A stretch of 40,831 nt of DNA from an uncultured Clostridia bacterium (GTDB lineage: Bacteria; Bacillota; Clostridia; Oscillospirales; Ruminococcaceae), in the NCBI GenBank assembly GCA_945921635.1, contig CAMEKZ010000002.1:1-40831 (forward strand), written 5' to 3'. Every line of letters starts with the position of its first letter. Positions within the stretch are counted from its first letter, which is position 1. Made by a program: the position numbers and the translations under genes. The notes below the pieces were generated by a model. That model was given only the letters and a program-made list of their open reading frames with translations, made no database searches and had not been told where the DNA came from. Shown piece after piece: positions 27,066-35,826 of this stretch.

Positions 27066-27929
27066 ATGAAAATAACTAAGAAGGGAAGAAAAAGATACGG
27101 CGGTTCTCTGGGCGGCGATATTGCGATATTCATATTGCTTGCTCTGCTTGGTCTGTTCATGATATTCCCTATCTATCTGTCAATCATTCAGTCGTTAAAG
27201 CCGGTTGAGGAATTGTTCCTCTTCCCGCCCAGACTTTATGTAACCAACATGACCGACCAGAACTACGCTGACCTGCTTGCTACTGCGTCGAATATGTGGG
27301 TTCCGTTCTCAAGATACGTTTTCAACTCCGTATTTGTTGCGGTTGTTGTTACGGTAGCACAGCTCATATTTGCTTCATCTGCGGCTTATGCGCTGTCAAA
27401 GGTTAAATTCCCTGGTGTAAACTTACTCAACAAAATTATCGAAACAGCACTGCTGTTTACAAGTACCGTACTTTACATCATGCAGTACATGGTAATGGCT
27501 ACTCTCGGTATGATTGATACATACTTCGCTATCATCCTCCCGTACATAGCTACTCCGATGGGTCTGTTCCTGATGCGTCAGTTCATGGGACAGCTTCCCG
27601 ACAGTATGATTGAAGCTGCTAAGCTCGACGGTGCAAGCCATATCAGAATTTGCTGGCAGGTAGTAATGCCTAACGTAAAGCCTGCATGGCTGACACTTCT
27701 CATCTTCGCTTTCCAGGGCGCTTGGCAGATAACCGGTTATTCGTTCATTTACAATGAGGCATTAAAACCTATTCCGACCGTTATGCAGCAAATCGGCGCC
27801 GCCGGTATTGCGCGTGCGGGCGTAGCCGCCGCCGCGGTTGTTATCACGATGCTGCCGCCTATGATAGTATTTATTTTCTGTCAGAGCAGCGTTATGGAAA
27901 CAATGGCGCACAGCGGTCTGAAAGACTGA
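27066..27929 (+). CDS. Carbohydrate ABC transporter permease, MalG/UgpE type (pair 1)
   Basis: FPIYLSIIQSLKP, SSAAYALSKVKFPG, EAA loop IEAAKLDGASHIRICWQVVMPNVKPAWLT. Confidence 0.9.
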   Translation: MKITKKGRKRYGGSLGGDIAIFILLALLGLFMIFPIYLSIIQSLKPVEELFLFPPRLYVTNMTDQNYADLLATASNMWVPFSRYVFNSVFVAVVVTVAQLIFASSAAYALSKVKFPGVNLLNKIIETALLFTSTVLYIMQYMVMATLGMIDTYFAIILPYIATPMGLFLMRQFMGQLPDSMIEAAKLDGASHIRICWQVVMPNVKPAWLTLLIFAFQGAWQITGYSFIYNEALKPIPTVMQQIGAAGIARAGVAAAAVVITMLPPMIVFIFCQSSVMETMAHSGLKD

Positions 27930-27963
27930 TTTACTATTAAATTATACAGAAAGGATGATTTTA

Positions 27964-29541
27964 GTGCCAAAGATGAAGAAAATCGCCTGTGCCGCCATAT
28001 CGGCAATAATGGCGTTTTCGGTGCTGAGCACAGCCGCTTTTGCAGACCAGCCGTATGAAGGCTATAACTACGACTGGTGGGGCGATCCGGTTCCCTCGCA
28101 GACCGGCTATGTCGTTGACCGGGTAGTTACCGGTATAGACCTTGGCACCGGCACAAGATACAACACCGACGAGCAGCTGAAGGAAATCGGCGATGTTGAA
28201 AAGACCGTTGAGCTGGGCTCGCTTGCCGACCCTGCGGATATGTATATCGACCGCGAGACGCAGTATTTATACATAGTAGACAGCGGAAACAACAGAATTC
28301 TTATCACCGACGTAAATTTTGAAAAGCCGGTTGTAATAATGGATTATTTCTATAACCCCGAAACAAAGGGTTATGAAACACTCAACGGACCGAGAGGCAT
28401 ATTTGTAAGACACGTTGATGACGCCGAGACAGAGGCAGAGTCAACAATGATTTACATTGCAGATTATGACAACGAGCGCGTGCTCGGCGTGTACAGCGAC
28501 GGTACGGTGTTCCAGCAGTTCACAAAGCCTTCCTCGGAGTTCTATGAGGACGATGTAACCTTCCAGCCCAACAAGGTTGTAGTTGATGTATCCGGCAACG
28601 TTTATGTAAACATCAAATCTATCACCACCGGTGCGGTAATGTTCGCCCCCGACGGCTCATTCAGCAACTACTTCGGTGCAAACCGTGTAGAGCAGACGGC
28701 ACAGGCTATCGCGAACAAGTTCTGGAAGACAATCCTCGACCGTGAGGCAGCCGCAAACTTCATTCAGGCGGTTCCTATGGAGTTCTCAAACTTCGATATC
28801 GATGATGAGGGCTTTATCTACACGGTTACTGAGTCTAAAAAGACAACCACCGACGTATTCAAGAAGATGAACCCCGCAGGTGAAAACATACTGATAAACC
28901 TCGGTTTCTCGGATTACACCTACGGTGATATGGCTACCTACTATTATAAAGGTACAACCTACGGCTCACAGATAAACGATGTAGACGTAGATGAAAACGG
29001 CGTTATCAGACTGCTCGACTACGGCAACGGACGTATATTTGAGTACACAGACGAGTGCGACCTGCTGTTCATCTACGGCGGCAAGGGCAACCAGAAGGGT
29101 CTGTTCACATCGGTAAGTGCAATCGAAGCATACAACAGCGTTGTATATGTACTTGACAGCCGTAAGTGCTCGATAACAACCTTCAAGCGTACCGAGTTCG
29201 GTGATATTGTTCACGAAGCAATGAGCCTTTACTCACTCGGTAGATATGAAGAGGCACGTGAGCCTTGGATGGAGGTTCTCAGCCGCGACAGCAACTACTG
29301 GTTCGCTTATATCGGCCTCGGCAACGCTGAGCTTTCGCAGGGCAACTACGAAACCGCTATGGACTACTTCTACCGCAACAGCCGTGCAGGCTACAACAGA
29401 GCGTTCAAGCAGTATCGTATGCAGTTTGTCCGCGACAACTTCAACATTTTCATGATAGTCATTCTGGTGGTTATTGTTCTGCTTATTGTACTGAGCAAGC
29501 TGCTGAAAATGAGAAAAAAGAAAAAAGCGGGAGGTAAATAA
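27964..29541 (+). CDS. Exported NHL-repeat beta-propeller protein with TPR-like region and C-terminal TM anchor
   Basis: Signal peptide; repeated blades (DMYIDRETQYLYIVDSGNNRILITD, MIYIADYDNERVLGVYSDG, GVIRLLDYGNGRIFEYTDE); ALYSLGRYEEAREPWMEVLSRDSNYWFAYIGLGNAELSQGNYETAMDYF; C-terminal TM plus KKKK; GTG start 27964 (or ATG 27955/27973). Confidence 0.82.
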   Translation: MPKMKKIACAAISAIMAFSVLSTAAFADQPYEGYNYDWWGDPVPSQTGYVVDRVVTGIDLGTGTRYNTDEQLKEIGDVEKTVELGSLADPADMYIDRETQYLYIVDSGNNRILITDVNFEKPVVIMDYFYNPETKGYETLNGPRGIFVRHVDDAETEAESTMIYIADYDNERVLGVYSDGTVFQQFTKPSSEFYEDDVTFQPNKVVVDVSGNVYVNIKSITTGAVMFAPDGSFSNYFGANRVEQTAQAIANKFWKTILDREAAANFIQAVPMEFSNFDIDDEGFIYTVTESKKTTTDVFKKMNPAGENILINLGFSDYTYGDMATYYYKGTTYGSQINDVDVDENGVIRLLDYGNGRIFEYTDECDLLFIYGGKGNQKGLFTSVSAIEAYNSVVYVLDSRKCSITTFKRTEFGDIVHEAMSLYSLGRYEEAREPWMEVLSRDSNYWFAYIGLGNAELSQGNYETAMDYFYRNSRAGYNRAFKQYRMQFVRDNFNIFMIVILVVIVLLIVLSKLLKMRKKKKAGGK

Positions 29542-29543
29542 CT

Positions 29544-30182
29544 ATGAGATTTGATTTGGATATGCCCGCTTGGAAATGGCCTTTTTATGTAGCCAGACAT
29601 CCCTTTGAGGGCTTTGAGGACTTGCGCTGGAAGAAAGCCTATTCAATGAAGGTTTCGATGGTAATAGTATTCTGCTTCTTCATTATTACCGTCTGCCAGC
29701 AGGTTATGACAGGCTTCCTGTTCAACAACAGCTATGTAAAGGTATTCAACATTGTACCGCTTCTGGTACAAACAATCGTTCTGTTCTTCACATGGGTTAT
29801 CGGTAACTGGTCACTTTGTACCCTGTTCGACGGCGAAGGCTCTATGAAGAATATATGCTGCGTCAGCGCATACGCGCTGGTACCGTATCTGATTACTCAG
29901 GTAGTGGTAATCATTGCAAGTAACGTATTACTGAAGAGTGAGGGTGCGTTTATCGTATTCTTCCAGTATCTCGGAATACTCTGGAGCGTAGTTCTTATGA
30001 TTTCGGCTATGAAGACCGTTCATCAGTACACAATCCCTAAGACACTCATTGCTATGATTTTCACGGTTGCAGCGATGGTTGTAATCCTGTTCCTGTTAGT
30101 TCTGCTGATGAGCTTGTTCCAGCAGGTATATGTATTCGGTTTCTCAATCTACACCGAACTCATGTACAGATTCAGTATATAG
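29544..30182 (+). CDS. Yip1-domain-type integral membrane protein
   Basis: ~212 aa with ~5 TM segments; N-terminal cytosolic FYVARHPFEGFEDLRWKKAYS pattern typical of bacterial Yip1 family proteins in such operons. Confidence 0.7.
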   Translation: MRFDLDMPAWKWPFYVARHPFEGFEDLRWKKAYSMKVSMVIVFCFFIITVCQQVMTGFLFNNSYVKVFNIVPLLVQTIVLFFTWVIGNWSLCTLFDGEGSMKNICCVSAYALVPYLITQVVVIIASNVLLKSEGAFIVFFQYLGILWSVVLMISAMKTVHQYTIPKTLIAMIFTVAAMVVILFLLVLLMSLFQQVYVFGFSIYTELMYRFSI

Positions 30183-30195
30183 CGGAGGTGTTAAA

Positions 30196-32565
30196 ATGGT
30201 AAAAATAAAGAAAAAGCTTTTAGCTGTTTTGCTTACTGCCGCTATGCTCCTCTCAATGAGCTCAGTTGTTGCATGGTCAGACGAATCGCCTGAAGCGACC
30301 GATACCGCCGCGACCGAGCAGACCGCGCAAACCGAAGAATCCGACGCGTCCGCTTCCGATGAAAAGGAAGAAGAAAAGGGCGATGAGAAAGAGGATGAAG
30401 TAAAGGATCTTACCGATGCGGAGGGTCTGGCGGAAATGAAGAAGTACGCCGAGAATGACAGCTTCGCCCTTTACATCAATGAGAAAACGACAGTATTCGC
30501 CATACAGTCAAAGGCAGACGATTACGTCTGGTGGAGCGCACCGCTCAACGCAAACAACGACCCGATTGCAAAGGCTGCTCAGAAGAGAGCAACTCAGGCA
30601 CCCTTCTATGTAATTTACGGTGACGTAAAGGATCACACCAGCCAGCAGATAAATGCTTATGAGGGCAGTATCAAGGGCGGTGACTTTGAAATCCAGCAGA
30701 TTGAAAACGGCGCGAGAATTGATTATACAATCAGCAAAATCAACGCTGTCATTCCTATGACAATCGTGCTTGAAAAGGATAACGTAAATGTATCTATTCT
30801 TTCTTCCGAAATAAAGGAAGAGGAGATTACTGATACAAGCGGAAAGGTAATCCTTGATATAGGACTTCTGAAGTTCTTCTGTGCCGCTGATACAAACGAC
30901 AAGGGCTACATGGTAGTTCCCGACGGCTCCGGCGCGGTTATCAACTTCAACAACCAGCGTGTAAACGCACAGCAGTATTCAAACGACATTTACGGTCTTG
31001 ATACCTCGGTAACGCAGCTGAAGCGTCCCGCAAAGACCGAGCAGGTTTATCTGCCGGTTATGGGCAGCATCTTTGAGGGCGAGGATACAAACCATGGTTA
31101 TGCCGCAATTGTTGAATCCGGTGATACCTGCGCAAGCGTAAACGCCTGTGTAAGCGCACAGAGCAACAACTCGACAAGCTACAATGCTGTATGGTACGAG
31201 TTCAAGGTACGCTCTGAGGACACTTACTACATGGGTACCCGTTATCTGACGGTTTACGAGTCAGGCGAGATACGCCAGCCCAACCTTTCGGTAGGCTTCT
31301 ATCCGCTGACCGGCAAGGATCTCTCCTATATTGATATAGCAAACCGCTACAGACAGTATCTTATTGAAGAAAAGGGTCTTACCGAAAAGACCGACACAAT
31401 CAAGTCAAGCTACTACCTTGATTTGTACGGCGGCACGGTAAAAGCACAGTCGATAGCAGGCTTCCCGATAAATATGGAAACAGCCGCTACAACCTACGAA
31501 CAGGCTCAGGAGATAATGAAAAAGCTCGCAGAGCTTGGCGTAGATGACATCATCGTTAATTATAACGATTTCAACGGTGCAGGTATAAACGGACTTATCA
31601 GTGCCGATGTAAACTACGCAGGTACGCTCGGCGGAAAGAACGCGTTCACCTCGCTGATGGAATATGCAAACGGCGCAAACGCAAAGATATTCCCGAGCGT
31701 GGGCATCACATATATGAAGGACTCCGGCAACGGCTACTCATATTCGCTCAACGCCTGCAAGCAGACTACAAAGGCGTATGCAACAACTAACAACTGGGAT
31801 ATTGCATTCGGTATTCCCAATCAGGTAAGACTGGTAACAAAGACGACCCTGTCGCCCTACTACTGGCCCGACCTTTACAGAAAGCTTACAACCTCATTCA
31901 ATAACGAGGGTATCAGCACAATCTGTCTGAGTGACGCTACCACATTGCTTTACAGCGATTTCAGCCGCGGAAACTACACCAGGAACGACACCAGGAACGT
32001 GCTTATAGACGGCTACAAGCAGTTCAAGGATGCAGGAATGACATTGCTTGCAGACGGTGCAAACGCTTATGCGCTTCCGTACGTTGATTACATAACCAAC
32101 GTGCCGCTGACATCAAGCAACTTCGACCTGTTCGACTATGATATTCCGTTCTACGAGATAGTAATTCACGGACTTATCCCGTACACAACAAAAGCTATCA
32201 ACGCCAGCGCAAATGCAACCGATACAATCATGCTTGTACTTGCAACGGCAACCCCCGTACACTATGACATGATGTACACCTCGCCCAACAAGTTCACAGA
32301 CAGTGACTATGACTCGCTGTTCTACTCGCACTATGAGGGCTGGCTCGAACCGTCGTCAAATGTTTACAAGCTGTACAAGGAAAATCTCTCCGATTTCACA
32401 AATCAGAAGATTACAGGCTTTAAGTATCTGTCGGCAGACATCATGGAAACAACCTTTGAAAACGGTAAGAAGATAACAGTTGATACCAGAAAATGTACTC
32501 TTAACGTTGACGGCAAGGACATCGATCTTGCACAATATGGATTGAAAGGAGAAACAAATGAATAA
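30196..32565 (+). CDS. Exported DUF5696-like protein (possible TIM-barrel glycosidase-like)
   Basis: Signal peptide, acidic linker, beta-rich N-terminal part, then barrel-like region (ELGVDDIIVNYNDFNGAG..., KIFPSVGITYM..., ISTICLSDATTLLYSDF..., GMTLLADGANAYALPYVDYITNVPL); start ATG 30196 with CGGAGG. Confidence 0.65.
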   Translation: MVKIKKKLLAVLLTAAMLLSMSSVVAWSDESPEATDTAATEQTAQTEESDASASDEKEEEKGDEKEDEVKDLTDAEGLAEMKKYAENDSFALYINEKTTVFAIQSKADDYVWWSAPLNANNDPIAKAAQKRATQAPFYVIYGDVKDHTSQQINAYEGSIKGGDFEIQQIENGARIDYTISKINAVIPMTIVLEKDNVNVSILSSEIKEEEITDTSGKVILDIGLLKFFCAADTNDKGYMVVPDGSGAVINFNNQRVNAQQYSNDIYGLDTSVTQLKRPAKTEQVYLPVMGSIFEGEDTNHGYAAIVESGDTCASVNACVSAQSNNSTSYNAVWYEFKVRSEDTYYMGTRYLTVYESGEIRQPNLSVGFYPLTGKDLSYIDIANRYRQYLIEEKGLTEKTDTIKSSYYLDLYGGTVKAQSIAGFPINMETAATTYEQAQEIMKKLAELGVDDIIVNYNDFNGAGINGLISADVNYAGTLGGKNAFTSLMEYANGANAKIFPSVGITYMKDSGNGYSYSLNACKQTTKAYATTNNWDIAFGIPNQVRLVTKTTLSPYYWPDLYRKLTTSFNNEGISTICLSDATTLLYSDFSRGNYTRNDTRNVLIDGYKQFKDAGMTLLADGANAYALPYVDYITNVPLTSSNFDLFDYDIPFYEIVIHGLIPYTTKAINASANATDTIMLVLATATPVHYDMMYTSPNKFTDSDYDSLFYSHYEGWLEPSSNVYKLYKENLSDFTNQKITGFKYLSADIMETTFENGKKITVDTRKCTLNVDGKDIDLAQYGLKGETNE

Positions 32566-33799
32566 TTCTAATTTCAACCAAAATGATGAAATTGAAGCAA
32601 TGAAGACGACCGACGCCGCCGAAACCCCGACCGAGAACACAGCCGAAGCACAGACGGCTCAGCAGGAAGCTCCCGCTGCGGAAGTTGTCGCTGAGCCCGC
32701 GCCTGAGGCGGTGCAGCCCGCAGAAGCGGTTGCTGAAGAGGCGGCACCTGCTGCGGCACCGGTCAGAAAGTCAGCGCACATGACAGCCTCAGCCGCTGCA
32801 CTGAATGTAGAGGGCGAAGAGGTTGACATCCGCCGCAGACAGCCAAAAAAGGAAGTCAAAATCAAAAAGGCGCGTATCTCCTACGAAAAGAAGAAGGGTC
32901 TTTACGGTTACGGCTTTATTGCAATATGGATTGTCGGTGTAATCTATATGTTCATTATCCCGATTATCCAGTCGGCTTATTACTCAATGTGCCAGACAGA
33001 GCTTATCACAACACTCGATATGGCATTACAAAAAGGAATGTCATCGGTAGGTATTTATACCGAGTGGAACAATTTCGGCAACTATCAGGAGGTCTTGTTC
33101 AGAAATCAGGACTACCTGCCTAAGCTTACCGAATCGCTCAGCAGCATGGTACCGCAGGTTATTATGGTAATGATATTCTCGCTGTTCATCGCACTTCTGC
33201 TCAATCAGAAGTTCAGAGGCAGAACATTTGCGAGAGCGGTATTCTTCCTCCCCGTACTGGTTGCGACCGGTCCTGTTATCGCCGTAATCAAGGGCGATAT
33301 TGCAGATAACGGTGTCGCAGGTGCGGAGCAGTTCAGCGCATTGTTCCAAACAGACCTTGTTGACGAGCTGTTATCATTCCTCGGTATTTACAACCTGAGC
33401 GAACAGCTCACAGATACAATTCAGACTATCACAAGTGACATATTCAACCTTATCTGGAGCGCAGGTATTCAGATCCTGATATTCCTCGCGGCTTTACAGC
33501 AGATCCCGACATCCGCAAAAGAAGCGGCTTCGATGGAGGGTGCTACAGGCTGGGAGTTCTTCTGGAAGATAACCTTCCCGATGATAAGCCCGATGATACT
33601 GGCGAACCTGATTTATACGGTTATCGATACCTTCGTAGATTCCGAAAACCCTGTAATGCAGCTGGTTATCGGCAAATCGAGAGAGCTTCAGTACGGTCAG
33701 AGCGCGGCGATGGCGTGGGTGTACTTCCTGATTGTTGCGGTCGCTTTGGCGATTATAGTCGCGATAGTTTCGAGATTTGTATTCTATGAAAATGATTAA
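32558..33799 (+). CDS. Carbohydrate ABC transporter permease, MalF type (pair 2) with Ala/Glu-rich N-terminal extension
   Basis: EAA loop KEAASMEGATGWEFFWKITFPMISPMI; ~100-aa low-complexity N-terminus; overlaps the preceding gene by 8 bp. Confidence 0.88.
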   Translation: MNNSNFNQNDEIEAMKTTDAAETPTENTAEAQTAQQEAPAAEVVAEPAPEAVQPAEAVAEEAAPAAAPVRKSAHMTASAAALNVEGEEVDIRRRQPKKEVKIKKARISYEKKKGLYGYGFIAIWIVGVIYMFIIPIIQSAYYSMCQTELITTLDMALQKGMSSVGIYTEWNNFGNYQEVLFRNQDYLPKLTESLSSMVPQVIMVMIFSLFIALLLNQKFRGRTFARAVFFLPVLVATGPVIAVIKGDIADNGVAGAEQFSALFQTDLVDELLSFLGIYNLSEQLTDTIQTITSDIFNLIWSAGIQILIFLAALQQIPTSAKEAASMEGATGWEFFWKITFPMISPMILANLIYTVIDTFVDSENPVMQLVIGKSRELQYGQSAAMAWVYFLIVAVALAIIVAIVSRFVFYEND

Positions 33800-33811
33800 G
33801 GAGGTGTAGTT

Positions 33812-35068
33812 GTGAGCGAGAAAGAGTTTGAAACCCTTGAAAATACTGCTGCCGAGACGGCGCAGGAACCCGAAGCAGTCGCAGCTGCACCGGAGGCCGA
33901 GGCTTCTGCTGAAGCTATCGGCGAGGCAATAAAAGAAATTAACGACACAGACTCAGCCGCCGCAGGCGGCGAGCCTGAGGTCGGTGTAATCAAACCGATT
34001 ACATCAAGCAAGATGACCCGCAAGGAAAAGAAAGAAGAAAAGAAAAAGGCTAAAGAGGCAAAGAACATTTATCATGTCAGCAACTGGCAGATAATCAAGA
34101 ATTACCGCCACTACAACAAGCAGGAGAGAGCGCACTACAAGTACATTTTCGGCAGAAGAATTTCCGAAAAGGTATGGCCTGTATTCCGTTTCCTCATTCT
34201 GTTCGGCTTAGGCTTCGTAATTTTGTATCCTCTGCTTTATATGCTGTCCACATCTATAAGACCGCAGTCGGAAATGAGCGACCCGTCGGTTATGTGGATA
34301 CCCAAGCAGGTTATTTTCTCCAACTTCGTCGATGTATGGAATGCGATAAACTTCCCGAAGGTACTTTTGCAGACTATACTCATCAACGTTGTCTGCTCGC
34401 TGCTCCAGGTTGTTACCTGCGGCATTACGGGCTACGGCTTTGCAAGATTTAAGTTCAAGGGCAAGGGAATTATGTTCGGCATCGTAATCCTTCAGATTAT
34501 CGTACCGGTACAGGTAGTTTTAATCCCTCTGTATATGCAGTTCAGATTTTTCGATATCTTCGGAATTATCAAGCTGATAACAGGCAACGCACTGAACCTC
34601 GTAAGTACACCTGCCGCACTTTACCTGCAGGCATTCTTCTGCAACGGTATCAGAGCAGGCTTGTTCATACTGTTGTTCAGACAGTTCTTCAGAGGACTGC
34701 CCAAGGAGCTGGAGGACGCCGCATACCTCGACGGCTGCGGACCCTTCAAGACCTTTATCAAGGTTATGGTGCCCAACGCAAAGACCTCATTCCTCACCGT
34801 ATTTATTTTCTCAATCGTATGGTACTGGAATGACACCTATGTAACAGGTATGTTCTTTACAAAGCCCTACACAATCGCTATGGAAATAGGCAACCTCGGT
34901 ACAACGATGATGCAGTATTTCACAGGTGAAATCAACGGTATGAAGAGCGACTATCTGGTATGGATAGAGGCAGGATGCCTTATGTCGCTGCTCCCGATAC
35001 TGATTATGTACATCGTTCTGCAAAAACAGTTTGTAGAAGGTGTAGAGCGTTCGGGTCTTGTAAGCTGA
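33812..35068 (+). CDS. Carbohydrate ABC transporter permease, MalG type (pair 2) with Ala/Glu-rich N-terminal extension
   Basis: LYMLSTSIRPQSEMSDPSVMWIPKQ, GYGFARFKFKGKG, EAA loop LEDAAYLDGCGPFKTFIKVMVPNAKTSFLT; GTG start. Confidence 0.9.
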   Translation: MSEKEFETLENTAAETAQEPEAVAAAPEAEASAEAIGEAIKEINDTDSAAAGGEPEVGVIKPITSSKMTRKEKKEEKKKAKEAKNIYHVSNWQIIKNYRHYNKQERAHYKYIFGRRISEKVWPVFRFLILFGLGFVILYPLLYMLSTSIRPQSEMSDPSVMWIPKQVIFSNFVDVWNAINFPKVLLQTILINVVCSLLQVVTCGITGYGFARFKFKGKGIMFGIVILQIIVPVQVVLIPLYMQFRFFDIFGIIKLITGNALNLVSTPAALYLQAFFCNGIRAGLFILLFRQFFRGLPKELEDAAYLDGCGPFKTFIKVMVPNAKTSFLTVFIFSIVWYWNDTYVTGMFFTKPYTIAMEIGNLGTTMMQYFTGEINGMKSDYLVWIEAGCLMSLLPILIMYIVLQKQFVEGVERSGLVS

Positions 35069-35086
35069 CGCAAAAAAATCAATACT

Positions 35087-35112
35087 GGCGCACCGCAAAT
35101 GCGGTGCGCTTT
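35087..35112 (+). terminator. Left copy of duplicated terminator hairpin (element B flank)
   Basis: GGCGCACCGCAAATGCGGTGCGCTTT, identical to 35354-35379. Confidence 0.8.
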
Positions 35113-35353
35113 CAGCTTGTCGAAAAAGTGATTTTTCGACAAGCTGTCAGACTTCGAGAAACACGCGCAGACGAGGAAAAAGCCGCCGTAGGCGTACAAA
35201 GGTACGGTAGGCGGCTTTTGACGAAGTAAGCAAAAACGCTTTCGGAGAGCCGATGTGAGGCTCTCCGAAACTTATAAAAAAGCAACCTATAAATCAATCT
35301 CAATTATTTGAAAAAACTGCGTTTTTGCGGTGCGTGGGTTTATCGACAGTCTG
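35113..35353 (+). mobile_element. MITE-like noncoding element B (241 bp)
   Basis: Same ends as element A (CAGCTTGTCGAAAAAGT ... GGGTTTATCGACAGTCTG); flanked by perfect 26-bp direct repeat of the terminator; internal perfect hairpins at 35113-35146, 35178-35219, 35241-35269. Confidence 0.7.
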
Positions 35354-35380
35354 GGCGCACCGCAAATGCGGTGCGCTTTT
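35354..35380 (+). terminator. Right copy of duplicated terminator hairpin
   Basis: GGCGCACCGCAAATGCGGTGCGCTTTT. Confidence 0.8.
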
Positions 35381-35461
35381 GTGTTTCGCTTTCAGATTGT
35401 ATTTCACAGACGAAAAATTGAAATTTTTTATAAAAAAACTCAGCAAAATCCTAAAAAATTC

Positions 35462-35488
35462 TAAACTTTAATAAAAATCTGCCGATAT
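35462..35488 (+). promoter_or_regulatory. SigD/FliA (sigma-28)-type promoter of the flagellar operon
   Basis: TAAA - 15 nt - GCCGATAT, exact match to the B. subtilis SigD consensus spacing and core. Confidence 0.88.
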
Positions 35489-35543
35489 AATAGATGTAGA
35501 GAAATTTATAGGGATAATTTTGCCCGAAGGGAGCTGAAACACA

Positions 35544-35813
35544 GTGGAGATAAAGAATATTAGCGGTGTTGTAAATGCGTACAGCAAGGTAAAGATGAAC
35601 GGCAGTAAGGTAAAGACTGCTCCCGCACAGAAAAAGACAGATAAGATTGAGTTTAACTTTGCACGCTCGGTAGAGGCGGCAAAGGCAGATCTGATAAACA
35701 AGGTTGACGAGGATATGTCCGCCGAGAAAATCAGCGCTATGAGCGCAGCGGTAAACAGCGGAGAGTATGATGTCAGCCCAGAGTCGGTCGCAGACGCGAT
35801 ACTCATGTTCTGA
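35544..35813 (+). CDS. flgM: Anti-sigma-28 factor FlgM
   Basis: Small 89-aa protein, C-terminal DLINKVDEDMSAEKISAMSAAVNSGEYDVSPESVADAIL; GTG start; first gene of the flagellar operon. Confidence 0.85.
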   Translation: MEIKNISGVVNAYSKVKMNGSKVKTAPAQKKTDKIEFNFARSVEAAKADLINKVDEDMSAEKISAMSAAVNSGEYDVSPESVADAILMF

Positions 35814-35826
35814 GGGGCGGTGCGGT

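Noticed and set aside
34960-35229. 89-aa + strand ORF running from the permease end into element B
   Set aside because: Out of frame with the permease, arginine-rich and ends inside a hairpin cassette; no supporting motif.
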